Virus record (IMG/VR): IMGVR_UViG_3300021373_001281
Span: 1 to 22,037 of that record
Source of the DNA: a virus
Strand: one strand, 5' to 3'
DNA: 22,037 bases
The notes below the pieces were generated by a model. The model saw nothing but the letters and a program-made list of their open reading frames with translations. It was not told where the DNA came from and made no database searches. The position numbers and the translations under genes are program-made. Positions 13,774 to 19,658 of the stretch are shown in pieces. Positions within the stretch are counted from its first letter, which is position 1. Each line of letters opens with the position of its first letter.

Positions 13774-14296
13774 CACTGCCTCCTTGTTTCGACAAAATAA
13801 ATTCTAATCTTTCTAATTCTGATAAATCTTTAACATACGCAAAAGTCGCGTCGACTCGCTCGATATGCGTTTCGGTTTTTTGTCCGGCAATTACTGAATG
13901 ACCAATAGATTCCCAGAAATCTTCTTTCTCGGAAAATCCGAGCAAATATATATCGTGATCATTGCAATACGCAAAAACATACAAATCACATTTTTGATTC
14001 TTTTGTGAATCAGGAATTCGAACCATATAATTCGACTTTGGAACTCCATGCGTTTTTTTGGTCTTTACATCAATGCGATAGTCGCCGATTAAAAAATCGT
14101 AATTTTTCGAGTCATCGGCGCAATATTCGAAATCAATGCCGAGATCGGTCAACCATCGACCAAATGCCATCTCTCCCAGCGTTCCAGTTATCTGCCCAGA
14201 TCCTTTGGCTAATATCGTTCGAGAATTAAACGCTTCGCCCGTATGCTTGAGATGAGCGTAATTAAGCCAGTTTATTCTAATTACATATTTAATCAT
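13763..14296 (-). CDS. PD-(D/E)XK-fold endonuclease-like protein
   Basis: A 177-residue protein from ATG 14294-14296 (a TTG nine codons earlier is possible). A conserved helix GTLGEMAFGRWL (38-49) with E42, then NYDFLI with D67 and RIDVKTKK with D76 and K78, gives the E...D...DxK layout of restriction-endonuclease-like nucleases. Later strands CDLYVFAY and IYLLGF complete the typical core. Placed between NinB and NinG, it may resolve or trim recombination or replication intermediates, taking the slot of a junction-resolving enzyme. Its last codons contain the ribosome-binding site of the following gene. Confidence 0.65.
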   Translation of the reverse strand: MIKYVIRINWLNYAHLKHTGEAFNSRTILAKGSGQITGTLGEMAFGRWLTDLGIDFEYCADDSKNYDFLIGDYRIDVKTKKTHGVPKSNYMVRIPDSQKNQKCDLYVFAYCNDHDIYLLGFSEKEDFWESIGHSVIAGQKTETHIERVDATFAYVKDLSELERLEFILSKQGGSDDC

Positions 14297-14696
14297 TTCT
14301 TGATGGCCATTTTGGAAGCTCAACGCCTTTCGTCTGAGCCAAATGTCGACAAATAGTTTCGTGAATCTCGATATACTCTGCCCGTTTTGCGTCCTTCGTC
14401 GACTCTTCGCCAGTCATTAGTCGCTGAATTGGTCGCCAAAGATGGTCCTTCGCTGATTGCAAAGTCCACGGAATATCGACTTCTGGTTTCAGAACCTTTT
14501 TCATATCCAGCCCTTTTTCATTTAAGAGTCCGGCGACTTGCCCCAGCCATAAATGAAGCGCATTATTTTGAGCGATTGTTCTTGGTTTTTCCGTCGAGTA
14601 TTGGATCTCGATATGACCGTGTTTCTCAAACAGCTCTTCTACGCGAGCAATAAATTGATTTTTAGCTTCTTCGTTTTTTATCGTCCATCCGATCAT
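14289..14696 (-). CDS. ninB: NinB/Orf-like recombination mediator
   Basis: A 135-residue homologue of lambda NinB (Orf), a DNA-binding recombination mediator that loads the annealing protein or RecA in place of RecFOR. The family pattern is plain: KPRTIAQNNALHLWLGQVA (37-55), then MKKVLKPEVDIPWT, and LWRPIQRLMTGEESTKDAKR (86-105). Length is close to lambda Orf (146). It sits next to the primase (stop of the primase abuts the ATG) and uses a GGGAGAATTTTAA ribosome-binding leader that lies within the end of the primase gene. Confidence 0.92.
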   Translation of the reverse strand: MIGWTIKNEEAKNQFIARVEELFEKHGHIEIQYSTEKPRTIAQNNALHLWLGQVAGLLNEKGLDMKKVLKPEVDIPWTLQSAKDHLWRPIQRLMTGEESTKDAKRAEYIEIHETICRHLAQTKGVELPKWPSRND

Positions 14697-15605
14697 TTAA
14701 AATTCTCCCGTAAAATCTGCAAAATCTTTTCCTAAAACTTCCGGTACATGGACCGCGCATTCAACCCTTTGATGAAGTCTACGGGCCAAATTATAAGCAA
14801 CGCATTGGCCAGTAAAAGATCGATCTGCGTCGGCGAATATATGTAAGGTTGAGACCTGATTCGGCGGCTCGAATTTTTCAAGCATTCCCGCAGTTGCCGC
14901 CGCCCAGCATGGAATCTCGAAGTTTCTCATAACAGCGAGCGCCGTCTCGATTCCTTCAGCAATCGCCATCTCTGGATAAACGCCGGTTAATCGAATCGCT
15001 CCTCCCGTCATCGTTCTGGATGGCGGCATAATCTTCTTCGGCGAGCTTACTTCCGCTTTCTGGCCGTCTGGCGTTAAATAGGTGATATGAATCGTCGCTG
15101 GTAATCCGTCTTTGTCAGAGAAGACGCCAACCATCGCCGGAAACTTTCCGAGCGACTTTCCGTCTTCCCAGTATTCCAGAGCTGGATGAAATCCGAGTTT
15201 TCGAGAATTTGATAATCGTCGATTCCTAAGATATAGAATCTTCGCGTTGATTTGCGATTCGTAATCAAGCCCGCTTCTGATTTCTTGAAGTCTTTTTTTA
15301 TTCCTGGAGAGATCTTTCGGTTTGGCTTTTTGCGGTTTGATTCCGCCTACCATCTCTTTAATTTCTGCCGCCACTGCCGATTTGCTCATCCCAGTGATCT
15401 CTGCGGCAAGATCCCAGCCGCTTCCGTTCCCGCATTGATTGCAGAAATATTTGCCGTCGCCATTGTGATCGGTAAATCGAAAACGGTCCTTACCGCCGCA
15501 CATTGGGCAAGGACAATGCTTGCCATTAAGAATCGAATTATCAACGCCGAGTCTTTGCAAAATTTCCGCCCATCGATTTCGAGACATTTGCATCAAATCA
15601 TTCAT
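14697..15605 (-). CDS. DNA primase with zinc-binding and Toprim domains
   Basis: A 302-residue primase that would synthesise RNA primers. An N-terminal zinc ribbon HCPCPMCGGKDRFRF (30-44) with YFCNQCG (53-59) supplies C31/C33, C36, C55 and C58. A Toprim domain follows with AIAEGIETALAV (214-225; E217) and HIFADADRS (255-263; D259, D261). There is no helicase domain, unlike phage P4 alpha or T7 gp4, so unwinding must come from another protein such as the SF2 helicase at 10575-12056 or the host. The gene starts 8 nt inside the regulator gene. No DNA polymerase is in the window. Confidence 0.88.
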   Translation of the reverse strand: MNDLMQMSRNRWAEILQRLGVDNSILNGKHCPCPMCGGKDRFRFTDHNGDGKYFCNQCGNGSGWDLAAEITGMSKSAVAAEIKEMVGGIKPQKAKPKDLSRNKKRLQEIRSGLDYESQINAKILYLRNRRLSNSRKLGFHPALEYWEDGKSLGKFPAMVGVFSDKDGLPATIHITYLTPDGQKAEVSSPKKIMPPSRTMTGGAIRLTGVYPEMAIAEGIETALAVMRNFEIPCWAAATAGMLEKFEPPNQVSTLHIFADADRSFTGQCVAYNLARRLHQRVECAVHVPEVLGKDFADFTGEF

Positions 15606-15825
15606 GGTACAAATCCAAGAAATCGGCCAAGCTCAATCCAAAAACATTGGCAATCTGAACAGCTTTCGACAACTTGATATCTTCGCTCTTCTGCCATCGA
15701 CTCACCTGTTGCGGAGCAACTCCAACCTCTCGCGCAATATCTGAAAGTCTGGTGTGTGAGCTTGACTGAGCTTTGCGAATAGCTTTGCCAAAATCGATTT
15801 TTTCTGACATATTGGTTGTGCTCAT
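15598..15825 (-). CDS. Cro/CI-family helix-turn-helix regulator
   Basis: A 75-residue DNA-binding protein with a single HTH (26-49: RLSDIAREVGVAPQQVSRWQ, then KSED). It begins at ATG 15823-15825 after GGGGAGAAAGTATAAA; a longer frame upstream lacks support. No C-terminal cleavage or oligomerisation domain is present, so it is Cro-like in size rather than a full CI repressor. It reads in the same direction as the primase and is probably the switch that times the replication genes. Three GTAAA/TTTAC inverted repeats just upstream are candidate operators. Confidence 0.88.
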   Translation of the reverse strand: MSTTNMSEKIDFGKAIRKAQSSSHTRLSDIAREVGVAPQQVSRWQKSEDIKLSKAVQIANVFGLSLADFLDLYHE

Positions 15826-15833
15826 TTTATACT
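15804..15833 (+). promoter_or_regulatory. Plus-strand promoter candidate inside the regulator leader
   Basis: CTGACA (15804-15809, one mismatch to TTGACA) and TATACT (15828-15833, one mismatch) with an 18-nt spacer. The predicted start at about 15840 is only some 20 nt before a strong plus-strand terminator, so only a very short RNA would be made. The -10 also overlaps the AT-rich spacer next to the regulator ribosome-binding site, so chance is possible. Confidence 0.4.
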
Positions 15834-15839
15834 TTCTCC

Positions 15840-15898
15840 CCGAAGTAAAGTGTAGTTTACCCGATGCGGATTTATTCAGAGCCGCATCGGGTTTTTTT
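15840..15898 (+). ncRNA. Possible short antisense RNA over the regulator leader
   Basis: If the promoter at 15804-15833 and the terminator at 15860-15898 are both used, a plus-strand RNA of about 59 nt results. Its first part includes GUAAA and UUUAC, which can pair, followed by the terminator stem. It would be complementary to the 5' leader of minus-strand transcripts that cross this region into the Cro-like gene. Compare OOP or Sar antisense RNAs in lambdoid phages. Not proven. Confidence 0.35.
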
Positions 15899-15963
15899 AT
15901 GGGTAATTTGTAAAAAAATTTACTAAGCAACTAGATGCTCGCGTAAATAATCTTTATTTTTAC
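15845..15963. repeat. GTAAA/TTTAC inverted repeats, candidate operators
   Basis: Three inverted repeats share the same half-site: GTAAA-N6-TTTAC (15845-15860), GTAAA-N4-TTTAC (15910-15923) and GTAAA-N11-TTTAC (15943-15963). They occupy the only gap between the Cro-like gene and the SSB-like gene. The different spacings weaken the case for a single binding mode, and AT-rich sequence favours chance matches. The first site also overlaps the leader of the antisense RNA candidate. Confidence 0.4.
15860..15898 (+). terminator. Strong intrinsic terminator reading on the plus strand
   Basis: A perfect 10-bp stem CCCGATGCGG (15860-15869) with CCGCATCGGG (15882-15891), a 12-nt loop, then seven T residues. 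On the minus strand there is no T tract, so it acts on plus-strand RNA only. This is odd, as all protein genes are on the minus strand. For minus-strand mRNA it is a leader hairpin before the regulator gene. Confidence 0.82.
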
Positions 15964-15966
15964 CGA

Positions 15967-16224
15967 TTAAAAAGGAATATCCTCATCGAATTTTGTTCCA
16001 ATATTTTCGCTTTTTTGTTCTTTTTTAGCAACAATTTGGCTATCTTTACTTTTTAGCTTCAGATCAAACGCTGGCGACCTTTCGTGCGTCGAAGTATTCC
16101 GAAAAACATTCACGAAATATTTTTGCCCGTCGATCTCGCAATCGCCCGATAAAACCATATCTTTATCGTGCCGCTGTTCGTGCTTCCATAAAGCACCTTT
16201 TAAATTATTGTCATATTCGCTCAT
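15967..16224 (-). CDS. Small SSB-like protein with acidic DEDIPF tail
   Basis: An 85-residue protein. Residues about 9-55 (GALWKHEQRHDKD, DCEIDGQKYFVNVF, AFDLKLKSK) resemble the DUF736 pattern, a small beta-barrel-like fold; this is from memory. A lysine/glutamine-rich linker ends in the final FDEDIPF, nearly identical to the SSB C-terminal tip (D-D-I-P-F) that recruits repair proteins in bacteria. It starts inside the stop of the exonuclease gene (ATGA), after a GGGGAATAATCA leader. Likely role: coating single strands made by the exonuclease for the annealing protein. The tip is clear in sequence; the OB fold is inferred. Confidence 0.75.
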   Translation of the reverse strand: MSEYDNNLKGALWKHEQRHDKDMVLSGDCEIDGQKYFVNVFRNTSTHERSPAFDLKLKSKDSQIVAKKEQKSENIGTKFDEDIPF

Positions 16225-16844
16225 TGATTATTCCCCTGTAAATTAATTACCATTTGATTTATAGACTCAACCGCATCGAAAACCAGAGCTTCCAGCTCCC
16301 CGATGAAATCTTCGTCCCGTTCAACGCGAATAAGAAGCGGCTTGATGTTTTCCGCATAACACAAAAAATCACACCATTTTTTATTCGTGATCCATAATTG
16401 CCCCTGAACTTGGGCAACGTATTCGATAGGCATTCGTTCTTTTTTATTAAACTCTCGCCAATATTTAACCATTGTATGCGGCTGTGGGCATTTGATCTCC
16501 AGAATTCCGTCAGTTCCATCGATCAAACCGTCTGGAGATGCTCCGGCTTCGATACTGTCGTGCAAACAAAGACCAACTTCCGAGACTTTGCAATCATACA
16601 TAAACTCGTAATATTCCCGAGCTTTGGGTTCGGTATCGATCCCATATTGCATCGCCGCAGATACCGGAATGAACTTGCTCTGACCGGTCAGCTTCTCCGC
16701 AACCAGCTCGTCGACATAACTGTCTGCGGATGCCGCACGTTTGCCGGTCGATGTTATGATCCGGCCAAAAGAGCTGGCCGTTGGTACACCTATGCGCGCT
16801 TCGTACCATGCATCAGTGCGTTGTTCGTGATTTAATACTCTCAT
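16221..16844 (-). CDS. YqaJ/lambda-exonuclease-type recombinase exonuclease
   Basis: A 207-residue nuclease expected to chew 5' ends of double-stranded DNA, leaving 3' tails for annealing. The lambda Exo core is visible: DAWYEARIGVPTASSFG (11-27), YGIDTEPKAREYYE (67-80), GASPDGLID (101-109) with D105, and GILEIKCPQP (113-122) with E116 and K118; then AQVQGQLW (144-151). It overlaps the 81-residue gene by 32 nt but has its own AGGGG ribosome-binding sequence 8 nt upstream. Lies one gene downstream of the annealing protein. Confidence 0.93.
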   Translation of the reverse strand: MRVLNHEQRTDAWYEARIGVPTASSFGRIITSTGKRAASADSYVDELVAEKLTGQSKFIPVSAAMQYGIDTEPKAREYYEFMYDCKVSEVGLCLHDSIEAGASPDGLIDGTDGILEIKCPQPHTMVKYWREFNKKERMPIEYVAQVQGQLWITNKKWCDFLCYAENIKPLLIRVERDEDFIGELEALVFDAVESINQMVINLQGNNQ

Positions 16845-17058
16845 CTTCTTTTCCCCTGTATTTCGATTGAATATGTTTGCAAATATCGACGAAATGATCT
16901 TGCCAAAATTCCGACCAGTTGGCCGTGAAAAAGGTTGTTAGAACTGCCAGCCTTTTAACGATTTCTTCGTCGTTGTTTCCAGCAAGAGACAAATCTTCTT
17001 GCATTGCGTCCAAAGCATTTTGAAAAATCTTGTAATCTGCTTTGTCGTCTTCGCTCAT
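16813..17058 (-). CDS. Small acidic helical protein of the recombination operon
   Basis: An 81-residue acidic protein, nearly all helix (DAMQEDLSLAGNNDEEIVKR), between the annealing protein and exonuclease genes. The ATG overlaps the annealing-protein stop (ATGA). By position it could be a partner of either recombination protein. No domain recognised. Confidence 0.75.
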   Translation of the reverse strand: MSEDDKADYKIFQNALDAMQEDLSLAGNNDEEIVKRLAVLTTFFTANWSEFWQDHFVDICKHIQSKYRGKEDESIKSRTTH

Positions 17059-17705
17059 TTTGATTTCTCTTTCAAATCAGATTTAGCCATTTCTTTTTCT
17101 TGCTCGGATTTTTTTATCTCCAGTTTTTCAATTGCAACTTTTGAATTGGCGACAGTAAGATCAGAAATCGAATCGACTTTAAAATAACTTAAAAATATTT
17201 TTTCGTCGGATTTGGTGAGTTCCATCAAATCGTTAATTTTCTTTAATTCATCGATTCCGATTTTTTGGTTTTCTTGAGCTTGAGCTTGCTTTTCTTTTTC
17301 TGCTTCTTTATCGCTCGCGTCCGTGTGAATATCTTCTCCGGCATATATATGATGGCCAAGCCCAAACATCGCCAAGCATTTAACCAAGCATCTCATTTTC
17401 GCTGTGTTCATTTGAAAAGAATTTGGATTCGAAATGGCTTTGTTTTTGTAGTCCATAACTGGCAACCACATTTGCCGAGAAAGTTGTCCAATGCTTACAG
17501 TACAAAAAACCATCACCGAACCATCCGGCATAATGTCCGGATCTTGAAAAGAATATTCAGCATGGGGATAGTGTTCCATCAAAACACCCCAAGCCCAAGC
17601 CCACGAAAGAAAGTTCAAGTCTCCTTTCTTTTCAATTTTTTCGCTAACATCGGTCTGGCTTAATTCTTGCCAAACTTCCGTAAAAGTAACTTGTTTACTG
17701 GTCAT
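17055..17705 (-). CDS. Single-strand annealing protein (DUF1071/Sak3-like, Rad52 superfamily)
   Basis: A 216-residue recombinase. The DUF1071 hallmarks are present: NFLSWAWAWGVLMEHYP (31-47), a beta-rich middle, and NTAKMRCLVKCLAMFGLGHH (100-119) followed by IYAGEDI. The C-terminal 80 residues are a lysine/glutamate-rich, coiled-coil-like tail, perhaps binding the SSB-like protein or the exonuclease. It is the first gene after a good promoter and uses the GGGAGATACTATT leader. Together with the YqaJ exonuclease it forms a Red-type two-component recombination system. The superfamily label is from memory of this family; the motif is clear. Confidence 0.88.
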   Translation of the reverse strand: MTSKQVTFTEVWQELSQTDVSEKIEKKGDLNFLSWAWAWGVLMEHYPHAEYSFQDPDIMPDGSVMVFCTVSIGQLSRQMWLPVMDYKNKAISNPNSFQMNTAKMRCLVKCLAMFGLGHHIYAGEDIHTDASDKEAEKEKQAQAQENQKIGIDELKKINDLMELTKSDEKIFLSYFKVDSISDLTVANSKVAIEKLEIKKSEQEKEMAKSDLKEKSK

Positions 17706-17750
17706 AATAGTATCTCCCGTTAAATCCGCGAAATGCGAATCTTAGGTCCG

Positions 17751-17778
17751 ATTATACTAAAATGAGATTAAATAACAA
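17751..17778 (-). promoter_or_regulatory. Promoter for the recombination/replication operon
   Basis: Minus-strand TATAAT, perfect, at 17751-17756, and TTGTTA (17773-17778) as -35, 16-nt spacer. Start near 17744, giving a leader of about 39 nt ending in GGGAGATACTATT before the annealing-protein ATG. Context AGTATAATC is shared with the promoter at 10504-10509. Confidence 0.65.
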
Positions 17779-17800
17779 CCAAATGGATGAAAGGTTTGTA

Positions 17801-18202
17801 TCAATACGTCCAGATGTTGGGTCTCGGTGCATGAACGTCCGAATCTGTTGCAATGTCGAGATGAATGAATCTTCCCGATCCTTTCTGATTTACGCCGATG
17901 CCGGTGAAAAGGCCAGAGTTCATGGCGATTTTAAGAAGATGAATTGCTTCTTCCCGATTGACTCCAATATCGACTGCCATTCCGAGAGCGTGAGATCCGA
18001 CAAAATCCTTCTTGGCTTCTGCCGGATGAATCGGACATCTGTATCCACTGGTGATGACAAAAGGAAAGTCGCACATTGTTCGAAGTGCTTGAACAGCATC
18101 GAGCAACTCGTCGGAAATCTCTCGCCCCGACGAATCGCATTTGCCGCACTTACAACGAAACTCTGCTCGCGTAAAATTTCTGTAAGCTAATTTAGCCAGC
18201 AT
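17801..18202 (-). CDS. Endolysin: zinc D-Ala-D-Ala-type peptidase (M15 family)
   Basis: A 133-residue peptidoglycan-cutting peptidase. N-terminal cysteines C17, C19 and C22 (EFRCKCGKC), then ITSGYRCPIHP (50-60), SHALGMAVDIG (70-80) with zinc ligands H71 and D78, and RFIHLDI (111-117) with H114: the peptidase M15_3 layout. No signal peptide, so release needs a holin. The start ATG overlaps the end of the holin-like gene by 11 nt, so both are likely co-expressed. It ends about 25 nt before the -35 of the next operon, without a terminator. Confidence 0.92.
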   Translation of the reverse strand: MLAKLAYRNFTRAEFRCKCGKCDSSGREISDELLDAVQALRTMCDFPFVITSGYRCPIHPAEAKKDFVGSHALGMAVDIGVNREEAIHLLKIAMNSGLFTGIGVNQKGSGRFIHLDIATDSDVHAPRPNIWTY

Positions 18203-18449
18203 TGATAAACTTCGTCACTGCCGCTTCGATATGGTTGTCAACGAAATCGTCGGCTTTCTCGATTGCTTCGTCGGCAATGTCGGCATATTTTGCCGCAGTT
18301 AAAACCGCTTCTTTTACTGCCGCAAATTTGTCTGATCCTTTTCCGGCTTCTGGCATCTGCTCTTCCGCCTGAATAACCAGATCTTTAATTGATGCGATCA
18401 AGAAAAGAACAAATCGCGCTATTTCGAACGCTAGTTTAATTTTTCCCAT
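18192..18449 (-). CDS. Small membrane protein, possible LLH-type holin
   Basis: An 85-residue protein with one N-terminal hydrophobic helix (8-25, FEIARFVLFLIASIKDLV), then a charged linker (QAEEQMPEAGKGSDK) and an amphipathic alanine/valine-rich helical tail. The hydrophobic helix-then-GKG pattern resembles phage holins of the LLH family; this is by memory. Its overlap with the endolysin gene supports a lysis role. It may instead be a regulator or partner of the 3TM holin at 20844-21251. Uses a GGAGAAAGTAAA leader. Confidence 0.6.
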   Translation of the reverse strand: MGKIKLAFEIARFVLFLIASIKDLVIQAEEQMPEAGKGSDKFAAVKEAVLTAAKYADIADEAIEKADDFVDNHIEAAVTKFINAG

Positions 18450-18450
18450 T

Positions 18451-18828
18451 TTACTTTCTCCGTTTTGGTTGTTTAGAAAATTGCTTTCCCTTCTTTAAGT
18501 CGGCACGTTTTTTTCGAGTCGTAGCCGCGTACTCTTTGTCACTCATTGCATCTCGTTTTTTCTTTGGGAGATAACGCTCGCCAGTTGCTTTCTTTCCCTG
18601 CGTCGACGGCTTTCCCGATTTAGTTCCCCAATCCTCTTTTGTCCATTTCGTAAGAGATTTTTGAGTCGCAGTCTTTGGCGATTTATATCCGCCTCCGGCC
18701 TTCTTGTATTCCAAAGCAAGCAACTGAGCTTTCCTGGCGCTCCACTGACCAGATTTTCCGCCTTTAGAACTGGCCATAACTTTATTTTTGAGTCGCTCTC
18801 GGAGCTTTGGCTTGTCATAAGTCGCCAT
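18451..18828 (-). CDS. Very basic DUF5872-like protein
   Basis: A 125-residue protein, lysine/arginine about one third, no hydrophobic segment. Recognisable blocks are KPKLRERLKNKVMASSKGGK, GQWSARKAQLLALEYKKAGGG, KSLTKWTKEDWGTKSGKPS and GERYLPKKKRDAMS. From memory this matches DUF5872, which I recall mainly from algal giant viruses and marine phages. Its charge suggests binding to DNA or an acidic surface. It lies among other small basic genes here. Function unknown. Confidence 0.75.
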   Translation of the reverse strand: MATYDKPKLRERLKNKVMASSKGGKSGQWSARKAQLLALEYKKAGGGYKSPKTATQKSLTKWTKEDWGTKSGKPSTQGKKATGERYLPKKKRDAMSDKEYAATTRKKRADLKKGKQFSKQPKRRK

Positions 18829-18908
18829 TATTTTTTCTTCTTTGGCTTAATTTTTTTAATTTGTTTTGCTGGTTTCTTGTATTTATAAGATCCTTTTGAT
18901 TTCATCAT
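18828..18908 (-). CDS. 26-residue lysine-rich peptide
   Basis: ATG 18906-18908 (or the second ATG at 18903-18905) to TAA 18828-18830. 13 of 26 residues are lysine, ending in KKIKPKKKK. GGAG lies 5 (or 8) nt upstream. The ATG abuts the stop of the previous gene, and its stop overlaps the next ATG (TAATG), so it fits the operon exactly. Too short for most gene finders. Possibly a DNA- or RNA-binding or membrane-active peptide. Confidence 0.65.
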   Translation of the reverse strand: MMKSKGSYKYKKPAKQIKKIKPKKKK

Positions 18909-19151
18909 TTATTCTCCAAATTTCATATAAACGCCAGCGGCCAAAAGTGCCAAAAAAGCCATTGTAAAAAACCGAGCGACTGTCTGCCCGATTGTTTTTT
19001 TAGTATCGCGCCACGCTTCCAGCAACGACCTGATTTCTCTCATGTCGTCATAAGCGTCTTCGTCGCATAATCCAATATCCTTCAACGCTTCTTTTGCTCC
19101 GCGCTTTGCGGCTCTATCAATCAGTATTTCAATCTCTGAGTCATTCATCAT
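18909..19151 (-). CDS. Small membrane protein, DUF6127-like
   Basis: An 80-residue protein with a soluble N-terminal half (DRAAKRGAKEALKDIGLCDE, then MREIRSLLEAWRDTKKT) and one C-terminal transmembrane helix (about 56-76, TVARFFTMAFLALLAAGVYM). The layout matches my memory of DUF6127. The family is common near phage tail or lysis genes; a holin-accessory role is possible. The start may be either of two consecutive ATGs. Overlaps the previous gene by 11 nt. Confidence 0.75.
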   Translation of the reverse strand: MMNDSEIEILIDRAAKRGAKEALKDIGLCDEDAYDDMREIRSLLEAWRDTKKTIGQTVARFFTMAFLALLAAGVYMKFGE

Positions 19152-19332
19152 ACTGCTCGCCAGTATTTATTGGAACAATCCGCAATCCAGTCTTCGACGG
19201 TTTTTCTGTCGAAATAGCCGGATCATACGCTTCAATAATTCCCATAATTTCCATAATTTCATCGGGAGAATAAGCTCCGGCGCTGTAGTAAATAATCGAC
19301 AAAATTATTTCTGTCGCGTCGTACTTCACCAC
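19141..19332 (-). CDS. Small acidic protein, unknown function
   Basis: A 63-residue protein beginning with GTG (19330-19332, or the next GTG that overlaps the previous stop as GTGA). A hydrophobic helix (IILSIIYYSAGAY) precedes an acidic helix (DEIMEIMGIIEAYD), then a loop. Overlaps the genes on both sides. No domain recognised. Confidence 0.65.
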   Translation of the reverse strand: MVKYDATEIILSIIYYSAGAYSPDEIMEIMGIIEAYDPAISTEKPSKTGLRIVPINTGEQYDE

Positions 19333-19607
19333 TTTACTCGATCAGCCCAATAAGCGCCCGACATCTTGCCCTTTCGGATGTTTTTGGCGTGCCGAGCTTT
19401 GAACGATGCTCTTCTAGCTTTGTTCTCTTTGCTCTCGTTCTTTTTGGCGGGAGAGCCTTTGACTCCCTGCTGGCCAAATCTAATCAATTTAACATCGTCC
19501 CCATCTTTGGCGAGAACAATATGGCTTTTTTTCGAGTGTGATGGCGTCTTCTTTGGCTTGTTATACCCAGATAACCCGTATTTCGTCAGTCTTGGATCTT
19601 TTGCCAT
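19326..19607 (-). CDS. Basic DUF6321-like protein
   Basis: A 93-residue basic protein with VKLIRFGQQGVKGSP (39-53), RRASFKARHAKNIRKGKMSG (65-84) and a final AYWADRVKW. The RFG...FKARH...YWA pattern corresponds, from memory, to DUF6321 and related domains found in marine phages and algal viruses. AAAGGA lies 9 nt before the ATG. Probably binds nucleic acid; function unknown. Confidence 0.75.
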   Translation of the reverse strand: MAKDPRLTKYGLSGYNKPKKTPSHSKKSHIVLAKDGDDVKLIRFGQQGVKGSPAKKNESKENKARRASFKARHAKNIRKGKMSGAYWADRVKW

Positions 19608-19629
19608 AAATAACCATCCTTTTAATGCA

Positions 19630-19657
19630 ATTTTATCACATTAATTGTAAAAATTAA
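19630..19657 (-). promoter_or_regulatory. Weak promoter candidate before the lysis-region genes
   Basis: Minus-strand TGA-TAAAAT (extended -10, hexamer at 19630-19635) and TTAATT (19652-19657), 16-nt spacer. The context GTGATAaAAT resembles the promoter at 2363-2368. AT-rich sequence makes chance likely. Confidence 0.35.
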
Positions 19658-19658
19658 T

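Noticed and set aside
15826-15930. N-terminal extension of the Cro-like protein
   Set aside because: The extra residues read through the terminator stem and lack a ribosome-binding site; GGGGAG fits the ATG at 15823-15825.
17762-18190. 142-residue plus-strand frame
   Set aside because: Exact shadow of the M15 endolysin gene, which has all zinc ligands.
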